DNA of 64,000 bases from Mangrovimonas sp. YM274. Lineage in GTDB: Bacteria > Bacteroidota > Bacteroidia > Flavobacteriales > Flavobacteriaceae. The notes under the pieces were generated by a model. It worked only from the letters and a program-made list of their open reading frames with translations. It was not told where the DNA came from and did no database searches. Location of the stretch: positions 3,653,501 to 3,717,500 of the forward strand of contig NZ_CP133091.1 in NCBI RefSeq assembly GCF_030908385.1. The letters are read 5' to 3'. Position 1 is the first letter of the stretch. Each line of letters starts with the position of its first letter. This document shows, one piece after another, positions 9,023 through 17,321 of this stretch. Position numbers and translations under genes: made by a program.

Positions 9023-12000
9023 ATGACAGAAAAAAATCAAAAACTAGTCAATAAAGAATTCCGTTGGTCTTCTTGGGCTATTGACAATAAAACCACCATG
9101 TATGTTCTTATTGTGGTGATTTTCTACCTTGGAGTTGGCGCTTTTTTCGACATGCCAAGAGAAAACTTCCCAGAAGTGAACGAGACCAAAATTTATGTAA
9201 GCTCTGTATTCCCTGGGAACACTGCAGAAGATATCGAAAAACTGATAACCGACCCTCTTGAAGATCGACTAAAAACAGTAAGTAATGTTGTTGAAATCAC
9301 CTCAACCTCGCAAGAGGATTATGGAATGGTGATTGTGGAGTTTGATGAAAACATCACTGTTGAAGAAGCCAAACAAAAGGTAAAAGACGAAATCGATCAG
9401 GAAACCTCAAGTGAAGATTGGCCTACCTTTAACGGTGCCAAAGTAGAACCTGACGTATTTGAATTGAGCCTTTCAGAAGAAATGCCCATCCTGAACATTA
9501 ACATTTCGGGAGATTATCCAATTGAAAAATTAAAGGAATACGGAGAATACCTTCAAGACGAAATTGAAGACTTACTCGAAATCAAAAAAGTTGATATTCG
9601 TGGGGCACAGGAAAAAGAAGTGGAGGTTGCTGTAGATATTTATAAAATGATGGCTGCAGAAGTAACCTTCAATGATGTTATTAATGCCATTAACAATGGT
9701 AACGTTACCATTTCAGCAGGTAACTTAAAAGCTAGTGGGCAACGTCGTACCATTCGTGTTTTGGGCGAGATAGAATCTCCAGATGAATTGGAAAATTTTG
9801 TTGTAAAATCTGAAGGTGGACACGCTATCTATCTTAAAGATGTAGCCATTGTAGCTTTTAAAGAAGAGGACAAAACAACCTTTGCAAGAGAATTTGGTGA
9901 ACCCGTTGTCATGTTGGACGTTAAAAAACGTGCAGGTAAAAACATGGTGGACGCCGCCGAGCAAATTAACACCATTGTAGACCATGCCATTAAAGATGTA
10001 TTTCCTCAAGACTTAAAGGTAACCATTGCCAACGACCAATCTTCAGTAACCATTGGTCAAGTAGACGATTTGGTGAACAACATCATATTCGGGGTAATCT
10101 TAGTAGTAACCGTTTTGATGTTCTTCCTTGGCTTTAAGAATGCTATTTTTGTTGGGTTCGCTATCCCTATGTCCATGTTTATGTCTTTGATGATTTTGAA
10201 TTTCTTTGGAATCTCATTGAACACCATGGTATTGTTCGGTCTTATCATGGGCCTTGGTATGTTGGTTGATAACGGTATTGTAGTAGTTGAAAACGTATAC
10301 CGCCTCATGGATGAAGAAGGCATGAGCCGAATGGAAGCTGCCAAAAAAGGAATTGGTGAAATTGCATTCCCCATTATCATTTCCACAGCAACCACGGTAG
10401 CAGCATTCATCCCATTAGGTTTATGGCCAGGATTGATGGGAGAATTCATGATGATTTTACCGCAAACACTGTCCATAGTTTTAGGGTCTTCGTTGTTTGT
10501 AGCTATCTTTTTCAACTCTGTATTGGTTTCTCAATTTATGAGTACGGAAGACAAGGACATGCCTTTAAACAAAATCATAAAGCTTAGCGCTATTATGGCT
10601 GTATTAGGAATTTTGGTCTACTTATTTGGTGGTACGTACAAAGCTTTAGGATCATTAATGGTATTTTCGGCCATCATGCTTTGGGTATATCGATTATTTC
10701 TAAGAAAATGGGCCAATAGTTTCCAAACAAAAACCTTGGTAAAACTGGAACGTTGGTATGAAGGGCAATTACGTTGGGCACTCTCTGGAAAGAAACCTGC
10801 CTTGATAACGATTGCCACCTTTTCTGCTTTGATTGCTTCCTTTATAGCCTTCGGAATCTCATTGAAAGAACAACGTACCAAAGTGGAGTTTTTCCCAGAC
10901 AACAAGCCTAACCAGATTATTGTCTACATAGAATACCCTCAAGGTACGGCTATTGAAAAAACCAATGCCATCACCAAAGAGATTGAAAAACGGGTATATG
11001 ATGTACTGGATACCAACCAATATAAAGAGGGTGACTATAACTTTATGGTAGAAAGTGCCGTATCGCAAGTTGGTGAAGGGGCCGGAAACCCTCAAACCGA
11101 TGGTGGGTCGGCAGCAGAAATGCCACACAAAGCAAAAATCACGGCTTCCATGAGGGAATATAAATACCGAAGAGGAGAAGATAGTGAATTGTTGCGCCAA
11201 AAAGTTCAGGAAGCTCTGGTAGGTATCTATCCTGGGGTATTGATTTCGGTTGAAAAAGATGCCGCGGGTCCGCCTGCAGGTTCCCCTATCAATATTGAAA
11301 TAGAAGGAGAGGACTATGACGAGTTGATTGCCACAGCCGAAAACATGAGAGAGTTTATCAACTCCAGAAATATTCAAGGAATTGATGAACTTAAAATCGA
11401 TGTCAACAAAAACAAGCCTTCCATGAAGGTCGTTATCGATAGAGAAAAAGCTGGAGAACTTGGTATTAGTGCCGCTCAAGTTGGACAACAATTACGTAAT
11501 TCCATCTTTGGAACCAAAGCTGGCATTTACAAAGAAGGAGGTGATGATTATGACATCTATGTACGATTTAATGAGGAAAACAGATACAATACCAGTGCGT
11601 TATTTAACCAAAATATCACCTTTAGAGATAATATGGGTAAAATCAAGAGCATTCCGGTATCAGCTGTGACCAAACACGAAAACAACTCTGGTTTTAGCGC
11701 GATAAAACACAAAGACACCAGACGTGTTGTTACCGTATATTCGGCATTATCTCCCGGGTTTACTGATGCCGGAGCCATTGTAGCGCAAATTCAGAATGAA
11801 ATGAAGAGTTATGAAGGTTTGCCAGAAAACATCAAAATTGATTACACTGGGCAAATTGAAGAGCAGAACAAGCAAATGAAATTCTTGATGGGAGCGTTCT
11901 TTACCGGTTTGGGATTAATTTTCTTCATCCTGATTTTCCAATTCAACTCCATCTCCAAACCGGCTATTATCATGCTAGCCATTTTCCTAAGTTTCATTGG

Positions 12001-12559
12001 GGTGTTTGGAGGGCTTGTAATCACCGGTTGGGCTTTCGTTATCATGATGACCATGGTAGGAATCATATCCCTGGCGGGTATCGTAGTAAATAACGGAGTA
12101 GTCCTTTTGGATTATGCCCAACTTTTAATTGACAGAAAGAAAATTGATAGAGGCCTGGATGATGACGAATACCTATCGATTGAGGATCTTTTCGAAAGTA
12201 TTGTAAGAGCAGGAAAAGCACGTTTACGTCCCGTATTGCTAACGGCAATTACTACAATACTTGGATTGATTCCATTAGCTATAGGGCTGAACATTAACTT
12301 CTTTACACTCTTTAGTGAATTCAATCCTCACATCTACATGGGAGGAGATAACGTAGTGTTCTGGGGGCCACTGGCATGGACCGTAATATTTGGACTTTTC
12401 GTTGCAACGTTCTTAACCTTGATTGTGGTTCCAGTACTGTTCTTCCTATCCATGAAGCTTAAAATGTGGATTAGAAGTAAAATTGCTCCTACCGAATCTA
12501 AAACGGAAGAATCATTTTCGTTACAAAAAGAAATTGACGCTCACCCGAGCATTGATTAA
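9023..12559 (+). CDS. RND-family efflux permease with atypical proton-relay residues
   Basis: Inner-membrane, proton-driven export pump of the tetR operon; the substrate is unknown. At 1178 residues it is longer than classic AcrB-type pumps (about 1050). Both porter/transmembrane halves are present. The fourth helix reads GMLVDNGIVVVENV: the first relay aspartate is D416, but the second is N417. In the tenth helix the position of the AcrB lysine (SKNA context) is N1023 (VVNNGVVLLDY). Two additional hydrophobic segments occur around residues 512-560 (AVLGILVYLFGG and LMVFSAIMLWVY) between the halves. The changes may reflect a different coupling scheme in this subfamily. Confidence 0.92.
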   Translation: MTEKNQKLVNKEFRWSSWAIDNKTTMYVLIVVIFYLGVGAFFDMPRENFPEVNETKIYVSSVFPGNTAEDIEKLITDPLEDRLKTVSNVVEITSTSQEDYGMVIVEFDENITVEEAKQKVKDEIDQETSSEDWPTFNGAKVEPDVFELSLSEEMPILNINISGDYPIEKLKEYGEYLQDEIEDLLEIKKVDIRGAQEKEVEVAVDIYKMMAAEVTFNDVINAINNGNVTISAGNLKASGQRRTIRVLGEIESPDELENFVVKSEGGHAIYLKDVAIVAFKEEDKTTFAREFGEPVVMLDVKKRAGKNMVDAAEQINTIVDHAIKDVFPQDLKVTIANDQSSVTIGQVDDLVNNIIFGVILVVTVLMFFLGFKNAIFVGFAIPMSMFMSLMILNFFGISLNTMVLFGLIMGLGMLVDNGIVVVENVYRLMDEEGMSRMEAAKKGIGEIAFPIIISTATTVAAFIPLGLWPGLMGEFMMILPQTLSIVLGSSLFVAIFFNSVLVSQFMSTEDKDMPLNKIIKLSAIMAVLGILVYLFGGTYKALGSLMVFSAIMLWVYRLFLRKWANSFQTKTLVKLERWYEGQLRWALSGKKPALITIATFSALIASFIAFGISLKEQRTKVEFFPDNKPNQIIVYIEYPQGTAIEKTNAITKEIEKRVYDVLDTNQYKEGDYNFMVESAVSQVGEGAGNPQTDGGSAAEMPHKAKITASMREYKYRRGEDSELLRQKVQEALVGIYPGVLISVEKDAAGPPAGSPINIEIEGEDYDELIATAENMREFINSRNIQGIDELKIDVNKNKPSMKVVIDREKAGELGISAAQVGQQLRNSIFGTKAGIYKEGGDDYDIYVRFNEENRYNTSALFNQNITFRDNMGKIKSIPVSAVTKHENNSGFSAIKHKDTRRVVTVYSALSPGFTDAGAIVAQIQNEMKSYEGLPENIKIDYTGQIEEQNKQMKFLMGAFFTGLGLIFFILIFQFNSISKPAIIMLAIFLSFIGVFGGLVITGWAFVIMMTMVGIISLAGIVVNNGVVLLDYAQLLIDRKKIDRGLDDDEYLSIEDLFESIVRAGKARLRPVLLTAITTILGLIPLAIGLNINFFTLFSEFNPHIYMGGDNVVFWGPLAWTVIFGLFVATFLTLIVVPVLFFLSMKLKMWIRSKIAPTESKTEESFSLQKEIDAHPSID

Positions 12560-12570
12560 TAGCGGAGAAG

Positions 12571-12600
12571 GCCCTGACAAATGTTAGGGCTTTTTTATTT
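12571..12600 (+). terminator. Intrinsic terminator of the efflux operon
   Basis: GCCCTGACA pairs with TGTTAGGGC (12571-12590, one G-U pair) and is followed by a T-rich run (12591-12600), just after the RND stop. Confidence 0.8.
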
Positions 12601-12619
12601 TTTAATCAGTTATGTTCAT

Positions 12620-12627
12620 TAAATTTG
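12620..12627 (+). promoter_or_regulatory. -7 element of the aspS promoter
   Basis: TAAATTTG matches TAnnTTTG fully and sits 18 nt upstream of the aspS ATG, downstream of the efflux terminator. I see no clear TTTG at -33. Confidence 0.5.
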
Positions 12628-12645
12628 CACTTCAAAATTTAAGGT

Positions 12646-14400
12646 ATGTACAGAAGTCATAATTGTGGTGAATTGAATGCATCACACATCAATAGTGAAG
12701 TTACTCTTGCAGGTTGGGTACAAAAAGTGAGAGACAAAGGTTTTATGGTATGGGTAGATTTACGTGATCGTTACGGGATTACCCAACTTATTTTTGATGA
12801 AGAGCGCACGCCAAAGGCCATTATGGAACAAGCCCAAAAGTTAGGTCGTGAGTTTGTAATTCAAGTAAAAGGAACCGTTATAGAACGTGCTTCCAAAAAC
12901 CCAAACATGGCTACTGGTGATATTGAAATTTTGGTTTCGGAACTTACCTTGTTGAATGGTGCCAAACTACCGCCTTTTACCATTGAAGATGACACAGACG
13001 GGGGTGAAGAATTACGTATGAAATATCGTTACCTAGATATTCGACGTAATCCAGTAAAAAACAGTTTGATTTTTCGTCATAAAGTAACCCAAGAGGTTAG
13101 AAATTACCTCTCAAAAGAAGGGTTTATAGAAGTTGAAACACCTTATTTAATAAAATCTACGCCTGAAGGTGCCCGCGATTTCGTAGTACCAAGTAGAATG
13201 AACCCTGGACAATTCTATGCCCTTCCTCAATCGCCACAAACTTTTAAGCAATTGCTTATGGTAGGTGGTATGGATAAATACTTCCAGATTGTAAAATGTT
13301 TTAGGGATGAAGATTTACGTGCGGACAGACAACCAGAGTTTACACAAATAGACTGCGAGATGGCCTTTGTTGAGCAAGAAGATATTCTTAATGCTTTTGA
13401 GGGGCTTACAAGACACTTATTGAAAGAAGTCAATGGAGTTGAAATTGACCAGTTCCCAAGAATGCTTTACGATGATGCGATGCGTTTGTACGGAAACGAT
13501 AAACCAGACATCCGTTTTGGAATGCAGTTTGGAGAGCTAAATGAAGTAACCCAACATAAAGATTTCCAAGTTTTCAATGCTGCTGAATTGGTTGTAGGTA
13601 TCGCTGTTCCTGGAGGAAATGCCTTCACAAGAAAAGAAATCGACAAGCTTATTGCTTGGGTAAAGCGTCCACAAATTGGCGCTATGGGAATGGTGTACTG
13701 TCGTTACAATGAAGATGGGTCTTTCAAATCTTCCGTAGATAAATTCTATGATCAAGAAGATCTAGCCAAATGGGCAGAAGTAACGGGAGCTAAACCGGGG
13801 GACTTAATCTGTATCTTATCTGGAAACACCCATAAAGTAAGAACACAGTTAAGCGCCTTAAGAATGGAATTGGCCGAACAGCTAGGGTTACGTAAACCAG
13901 ACGAGTTCGCACCGCTTTGGGTAATGGACTTCCCACTTTTGGAATGGGACGAAGAAACTGAGCGTTACCACGCGATGCACCACCCGTTTACATCACCTAA
14001 ACCAGGGCAATTGGAATTATTGGAAACCAATCCTGGCGAAGTAAAAGCCAATGCCTACGATTTGGTATTGAATGGGAATGAAATTGGTGGAGGTTCCATT
14101 AGAATTCACGATAAAAAAACACAGTCTTTAATGTTTGACTATTTAGGGTTCACTCCTGAAGAAGCCAAAGCTCAGTTTGGATTCTTGATGAATGCTTTTG
14201 AATACGGTGCCCCTCCACACGGTGGTTTGGCCTTTGGGCTTGACCGATTGGTTGCTATTTTGGGTGGACAAGAAACTATTAGAGATTTTATAGCCTTCCC
14301 TAAAAACAATTCCGGCCGAGACGTCATGATTGATGCTCCTGCACCAGTCGACAATGCCCAACTGGATGAGTTAAGCTTAAAACTAAATCTAAATTCATAA
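12646..14400 (+). CDS. aspS: Aspartyl-tRNA synthetase
   Basis: Charges tRNA(Asp) with aspartate. The 584 residues have the bacterial-type layout: OB-fold anticodon-binding domain (about 1-110; [20 protein letters not shown]), class II catalytic core ([20 protein letters not shown] as motif 2), the bacterial GAD insertion in the middle, and motif 3 ([16 protein letters not shown]) near the C-terminus. It is a single gene with its own promoter and a terminator at 14407-14432. Confidence 0.97.
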   Translation: MYRSHNCGELNASHINSEVTLAGWVQKVRDKGFMVWVDLRDRYGITQLIFDEERTPKAIMEQAQKLGREFVIQVKGTVIERASKNPNMATGDIEILVSELTLLNGAKLPPFTIEDDTDGGEELRMKYRYLDIRRNPVKNSLIFRHKVTQEVRNYLSKEGFIEVETPYLIKSTPEGARDFVVPSRMNPGQFYALPQSPQTFKQLLMVGGMDKYFQIVKCFRDEDLRADRQPEFTQIDCEMAFVEQEDILNAFEGLTRHLLKEVNGVEIDQFPRMLYDDAMRLYGNDKPDIRFGMQFGELNEVTQHKDFQVFNAAELVVGIAVPGGNAFTRKEIDKLIAWVKRPQIGAMGMVYCRYNEDGSFKSSVDKFYDQEDLAKWAEVTGAKPGDLICILSGNTHKVRTQLSALRMELAEQLGLRKPDEFAPLWVMDFPLLEWDEETERYHAMHHPFTSPKPGQLELLETNPGEVKANAYDLVLNGNEIGGGSIRIHDKKTQSLMFDYLGFTPEEAKAQFGFLMNAFEYGAPPHGGLAFGLDRLVAILGGQETIRDFIAFPKNNSGRDVMIDAPAPVDNAQLDELSLKLNLNS

Positions 14401-14406
14401 AAAATT

Positions 14407-14432
14407 AAATCCTGCAAATTGCAGGATTTTTT
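14407..14432 (+). terminator. Intrinsic terminator after aspS
   Basis: AAATCCTGC pairs with GCAGGATTT around a 5-nt loop (14407-14429), followed by T residues. It lies between the aspS stop and the ClC gene start. Confidence 0.8.
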
Positions 14433-14446
14433 AGTAGTTTTAGGTT

Positions 14447-16234
14447 ATGCCTGCAAAATCGTTGTACAAAAGCTTATTGATTTGGAGAGCCAAACATATC
14501 TCTCACAAGCAATTTGTTTATTTCCTTAGTATACTGGTTGGTTTCACTTCGGGAGTTGGAGCTGTGGTTCTAAAAAACTTGACCCACTTTATCCAACATT
14601 TACTGGAGGGCCGTTTGGTACAATATTACCACCATGCCTTTTACTTTTTATTTCCCATCATCGGGTTCACTTTGGTGTATCTTATCATTAAATACATCAT
14701 AAGAAATAAAGTAAGCCACGGCATCCCTTCCACGCTATTGGCTATTGCCAAGCGCAAAGGAGTGATGAAACAGTACCAAATGTTTGGGTCTATTTTAACC
14801 GCTCCGATTACCGTTGGTTTTGGAGGATCGGTTGGACTGGAGGGACCAACTGTAGCCACTGGAGCCGCCATAAGCTCCAACATTGCACGCATGTTCCACA
14901 TGAACCAAAAAACAAAAAATTTGTTAATTGGTTGTGCTGCCGCAGGTGCCCTATCATCAATTTTTAAAGCGCCAATTGCTGCTATTGTATTCGCCATTGA
15001 AGTATTTAGTCTAGACCTTACTATCGCATCCATGCTTCCTTTGCTATTGGCATCCCTTTCGGCAATTATGACGTCTTACTTTTTCTTTGGGAGCGACATT
15101 CTATTGCCCTTTAGAATTGAAGATCATTTCAAGGCCTCCGACGTACCCTTTTATGCTATTTTGGGTGTTTTTGCTGCCTTTACTTCTATTTATTTCACCG
15201 AAGTTTATGAACGTATTCAAAAGCTTTTCAAAAAAATAGACTCGCCTGTTAAGCGCCTTTTGGTAGGGGGAGCTGCTATAGGAGTTCTCATTTATTTTAT
15301 TCCTCCTTTATATGGAGAAGGATTTGACGTAATGAACAACCTTATTGCCGGAAAACCAGAAAAAGCATTGGTAAACAACTTTCTTCATTTAGACCTTACC
15401 AATGTTTGGATTGTTATTGGGCTTTTGGCAGGTTTGGTATTTTTCAAAATTATTGCCAGTGCCATCACTTTTGGAGCCGGTGGGGTTGGAGGTATTTTTG
15501 CCCCTACCCTTTTTATGGGAAGTATCATGGGAAACTGTATTGCCAAAGTCCTCAATCATACAATTTTGATAAACAACCCTGTTTCCGAAAGTAATTTTAC
15601 ACTTGTAGGCATGGCCGGATTAATGGCCGGTGTGCTCCACGCCCCACTTACCGCCATCTTTTTAATTGCTGAATTAACTGGGGGCTACGAACTTTTCATT
15701 CCCCTAATGCTTACGGCAACTATTTCTTTTGCCATTACTAAATATTTCTACCCACATTCCGTTTATAGTATGGAGCTTGGTAGAAAAGGCGAATTAATTA
15801 CCCACGATAAGGATCACGCAGTGTTAACACTTATGGACATCAACAAGGTAATAGAAACCAATTTCATACCGGTTAACCCTGAAATGACACTTGGTGATAT
15901 TGTCCACAAAGCAGTTGTAAAATCCAGTAGAAATATTTTTCCGGTGGTACGAAGTAAAGACCAAACCCTAAAGGGAATTATTTTATTGGACGACATTAGA
16001 CAAGTGATGTTCGACCAAAGTCTTTACAATGAAATTAAGGCTGAAGAGGTCATGCAAAACCCTCCGGAAATCATCGACATTGAAAAGGACAAGATGACTG
16101 ATATTATGAAGAAGTTCCAAGACAGTAATGCCTGGAACCTCCCCGTGGTTAGAAACAATGTGTACGTAGGCTTCATTTCTAAGTCAAAATTATTGACAGC
16201 CTATCGTCGAAAATTAATCAATATTACCCATTAA
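14447..16234 (+). CDS. ClC-family chloride channel/transporter with C-terminal CBS pair
   Basis: 595 residues. The membrane domain has the anion-path motifs SHGIP (for GSGIP), GLEGP with the external gating glutamate (GGSVGLEGPTVATG), and GGIFAP. Where Escherichia coli ClC has the proton glutamate (IIEEM), this protein reads AIEVF, so valine replaces that glutamate, as in ClC channels. Residues about 460-595 form two CBS motifs (LKGIILLDDIRQVMF; NLPVVRNNVYVGFISKSKL), probably nucleotide-sensing. It is followed after 3 nt by a small membrane protein gene, likely co-transcribed. Confidence 0.93.
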   Translation: MPAKSLYKSLLIWRAKHISHKQFVYFLSILVGFTSGVGAVVLKNLTHFIQHLLEGRLVQYYHHAFYFLFPIIGFTLVYLIIKYIIRNKVSHGIPSTLLAIAKRKGVMKQYQMFGSILTAPITVGFGGSVGLEGPTVATGAAISSNIARMFHMNQKTKNLLIGCAAAGALSSIFKAPIAAIVFAIEVFSLDLTIASMLPLLLASLSAIMTSYFFFGSDILLPFRIEDHFKASDVPFYAILGVFAAFTSIYFTEVYERIQKLFKKIDSPVKRLLVGGAAIGVLIYFIPPLYGEGFDVMNNLIAGKPEKALVNNFLHLDLTNVWIVIGLLAGLVFFKIIASAITFGAGGVGGIFAPTLFMGSIMGNCIAKVLNHTILINNPVSESNFTLVGMAGLMAGVLHAPLTAIFLIAELTGGYELFIPLMLTATISFAITKYFYPHSVYSMELGRKGELITHDKDHAVLTLMDINKVIETNFIPVNPEMTLGDIVHKAVVKSSRNIFPVVRSKDQTLKGIILLDDIRQVMFDQSLYNEIKAEEVMQNPPEIIDIEKDKMTDIMKKFQDSNAWNLPVVRNNVYVGFISKSKLLTAYRRKLINITH

Positions 16235-16237
16235 AAC

Positions 16238-16468
16238 ATGAAATACATTATTGCTATATCCTGCATACTTTCCGTGCTAAGTATTGCATGTGGATTTCTT
16301 TTAGAGGTCGAATATTCCCAAAAACTTATTGGTTTTGGGGTAGTTGGACTTTTTGTAGTTGTGTTTCCTCTGTTTTCATACTACCGATGGAAGGACAAAG
16401 ACATGAAGGACTATATGATTAATAAAGAGAATCTCGAAAAAATGCGAAATCACAAAAAAAAATACTGA
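16238..16468 (+). CDS. Small membrane protein (76 aa)
   Basis: Starts 3 nt after the ClC stop, so it is almost certainly co-transcribed. Two hydrophobic helices (about residues 3-22 and 30-48) are followed by a basic, charged tail (YRWKDKDMKDYMINKENLEK). No family recognised; a role linked to the ClC protein is only suggested by position. Confidence 0.65.
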   Translation: MKYIIAISCILSVLSIACGFLLEVEYSQKLIGFGVVGLFVVVFPLFSYYRWKDKDMKDYMINKENLEKMRNHKKKY

Positions 16469-16558
16469 TAATCAATTTTTTAAATAAAAATACAATTCCT
16501 TAATGCTTGGTACAATTATAAATCATACATTTATGTTTTAATAATAATTTTTTTTACC

Positions 16559-16750
16559 ATGACTGGAACAGTTAAATTTTTCAATGATTCAAAAGGATTT
16601 GGATTCATTACAAACAACGAAACAGGAAAAGACATTTTCGTTCACGTATCGAACTTGAACGGTATCGAGTTACGCGAGGGCGACAGTGTAGAGTACACAG
16701 AAGAAGAAGGAAGAAAAGGACCAGTTGCTGCAAACGTGCAAGTGGTTTAA
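16559..16750 (+). CDS. Cold-shock protein (CspA family)
   Basis: A 63-residue OB-fold nucleic-acid chaperone. Both RNA-binding motifs are visible: RNP1-like KGFGFI (about 13-18) and RNP2-like DIFVHVS (about 26-32), and the N-terminus [17 protein letters not shown] is canonical. A TACATTTA -7-like element at 16526-16533 with TTG at 16507-16509 suggests a short 5' leader rather than the long cold-shock leader of enteric bacteria. A strong terminator follows. Confidence 0.95.
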   Translation: MTGTVKFFNDSKGFGFITNNETGKDIFVHVSNLNGIELREGDSVEYTEEEGRKGPVAANVQVV

Positions 16751-16776
16751 CGAGATATATCTTTAAACACAGTTTC

Positions 16777-16808
16777 AACGCTTAACACTATTGTTAAGCG
16801 TTTTTTTT
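16777..16808 (+). terminator. Intrinsic terminator after the cold-shock gene
   Basis: A perfect 11-bp stem (AACGCTTAACA with TGTTAAGCGTT, 16777-16802) closes a CTAT loop and is followed by a run of T. Confidence 0.9.
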
Positions 16809-16812
16809 GCAA

Positions 16813-17262
16813 TTAATTGAGATTTCGCTTCTCAATAAAAAAGCGTTTCATCAATCTGGAAGCCTCATCTTCCAATACCCCACCAACCAGTTTGGTTTTT
16901 GGGTGCAGTTTGGTTTTCAAATTGATACAACCGCGCTCCTCGTCTCTAGCCCCGTATACAATTTTTCCTATCTGGCTCCAGTACAAAGCGCCACCACACA
17001 TCTGGCAAGGTTCCAAAGTCACATAAAGGGTACACTTGTTCAAATACTTTCCACCTAAAAAATTAGCTGCAGAGGTAATTGCCTGCATTTCGGCATGAGC
17101 CGTAACATCATTCAACAGTTCCGTTAGGTTATGGGCTCGTGCAATAATTCTATTGTCTACCACAATTACCGCCCCAACAGGAATCTCTCCTTTATCAAAA
17201 GCATCTTCCGCTTCCTGCAAGGCTTTCCTCATAAAATAGACGTCATCAAAGGGGTTTTCCAT
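16813..17262 (-). CDS. tadA: tRNA adenosine(34) deaminase-like enzyme
   Basis: 149-residue member of the zinc cytidine/deoxycytidylate deaminase fold. It has the zinc/catalytic motif HAEMQAI and the second motif PCQMCGGAL, and the N-terminal FMRKALQEAEDAFDKGEIPVGAV expected for TadA, which converts adenosine 34 to inosine in tRNA(Arg). The ATG at 17262 fits the family start; a longer start would include the promoter element at 17288-17295. A guanine-deaminase-type activity cannot be fully excluded. Confidence 0.88.
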   Translation of the reverse strand: MENPFDDVYFMRKALQEAEDAFDKGEIPVGAVIVVDNRIIARAHNLTELLNDVTAHAEMQAITSAANFLGGKYLNKCTLYVTLEPCQMCGGALYWSQIGKIVYGARDEERGCINLKTKLHPKTKLVGGVLEDEASRLMKRFFIEKRNLN

Positions 17263-17287
17263 GAGTATAAAATTGAATTCCGAATCC

Positions 17288-17295
17288 CAAAAATA
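17288..17295 (-). promoter_or_regulatory. -7 element of the tadA promoter
   Basis: TATTTTTG on the minus strand, 25 nt before the tadA ATG. It lies back to back with the dxs promoter. Confidence 0.5.
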
Positions 17296-17308
17296 CGATT
17301 TCAAATGG

Positions 17309-17316
17309 TACATTTG
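17309..17316 (+). promoter_or_regulatory. -7 element of the dxs promoter, predicted leaderless
   Basis: TACATTTG matches TAnnTTTG fully and ends 5 nt before the dxs ATG at 17322, so the transcript should begin at or very near the start codon. The -33 match is poor. Confidence 0.6.
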
Positions 17317-17321
17317 TAATT

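Noticed and set aside
10057-10515. Open frame of 152 codons on the minus strand inside the first RND gene
   Set aside because: Antisense shadow of a well-conserved membrane segment; no promoter or family match.
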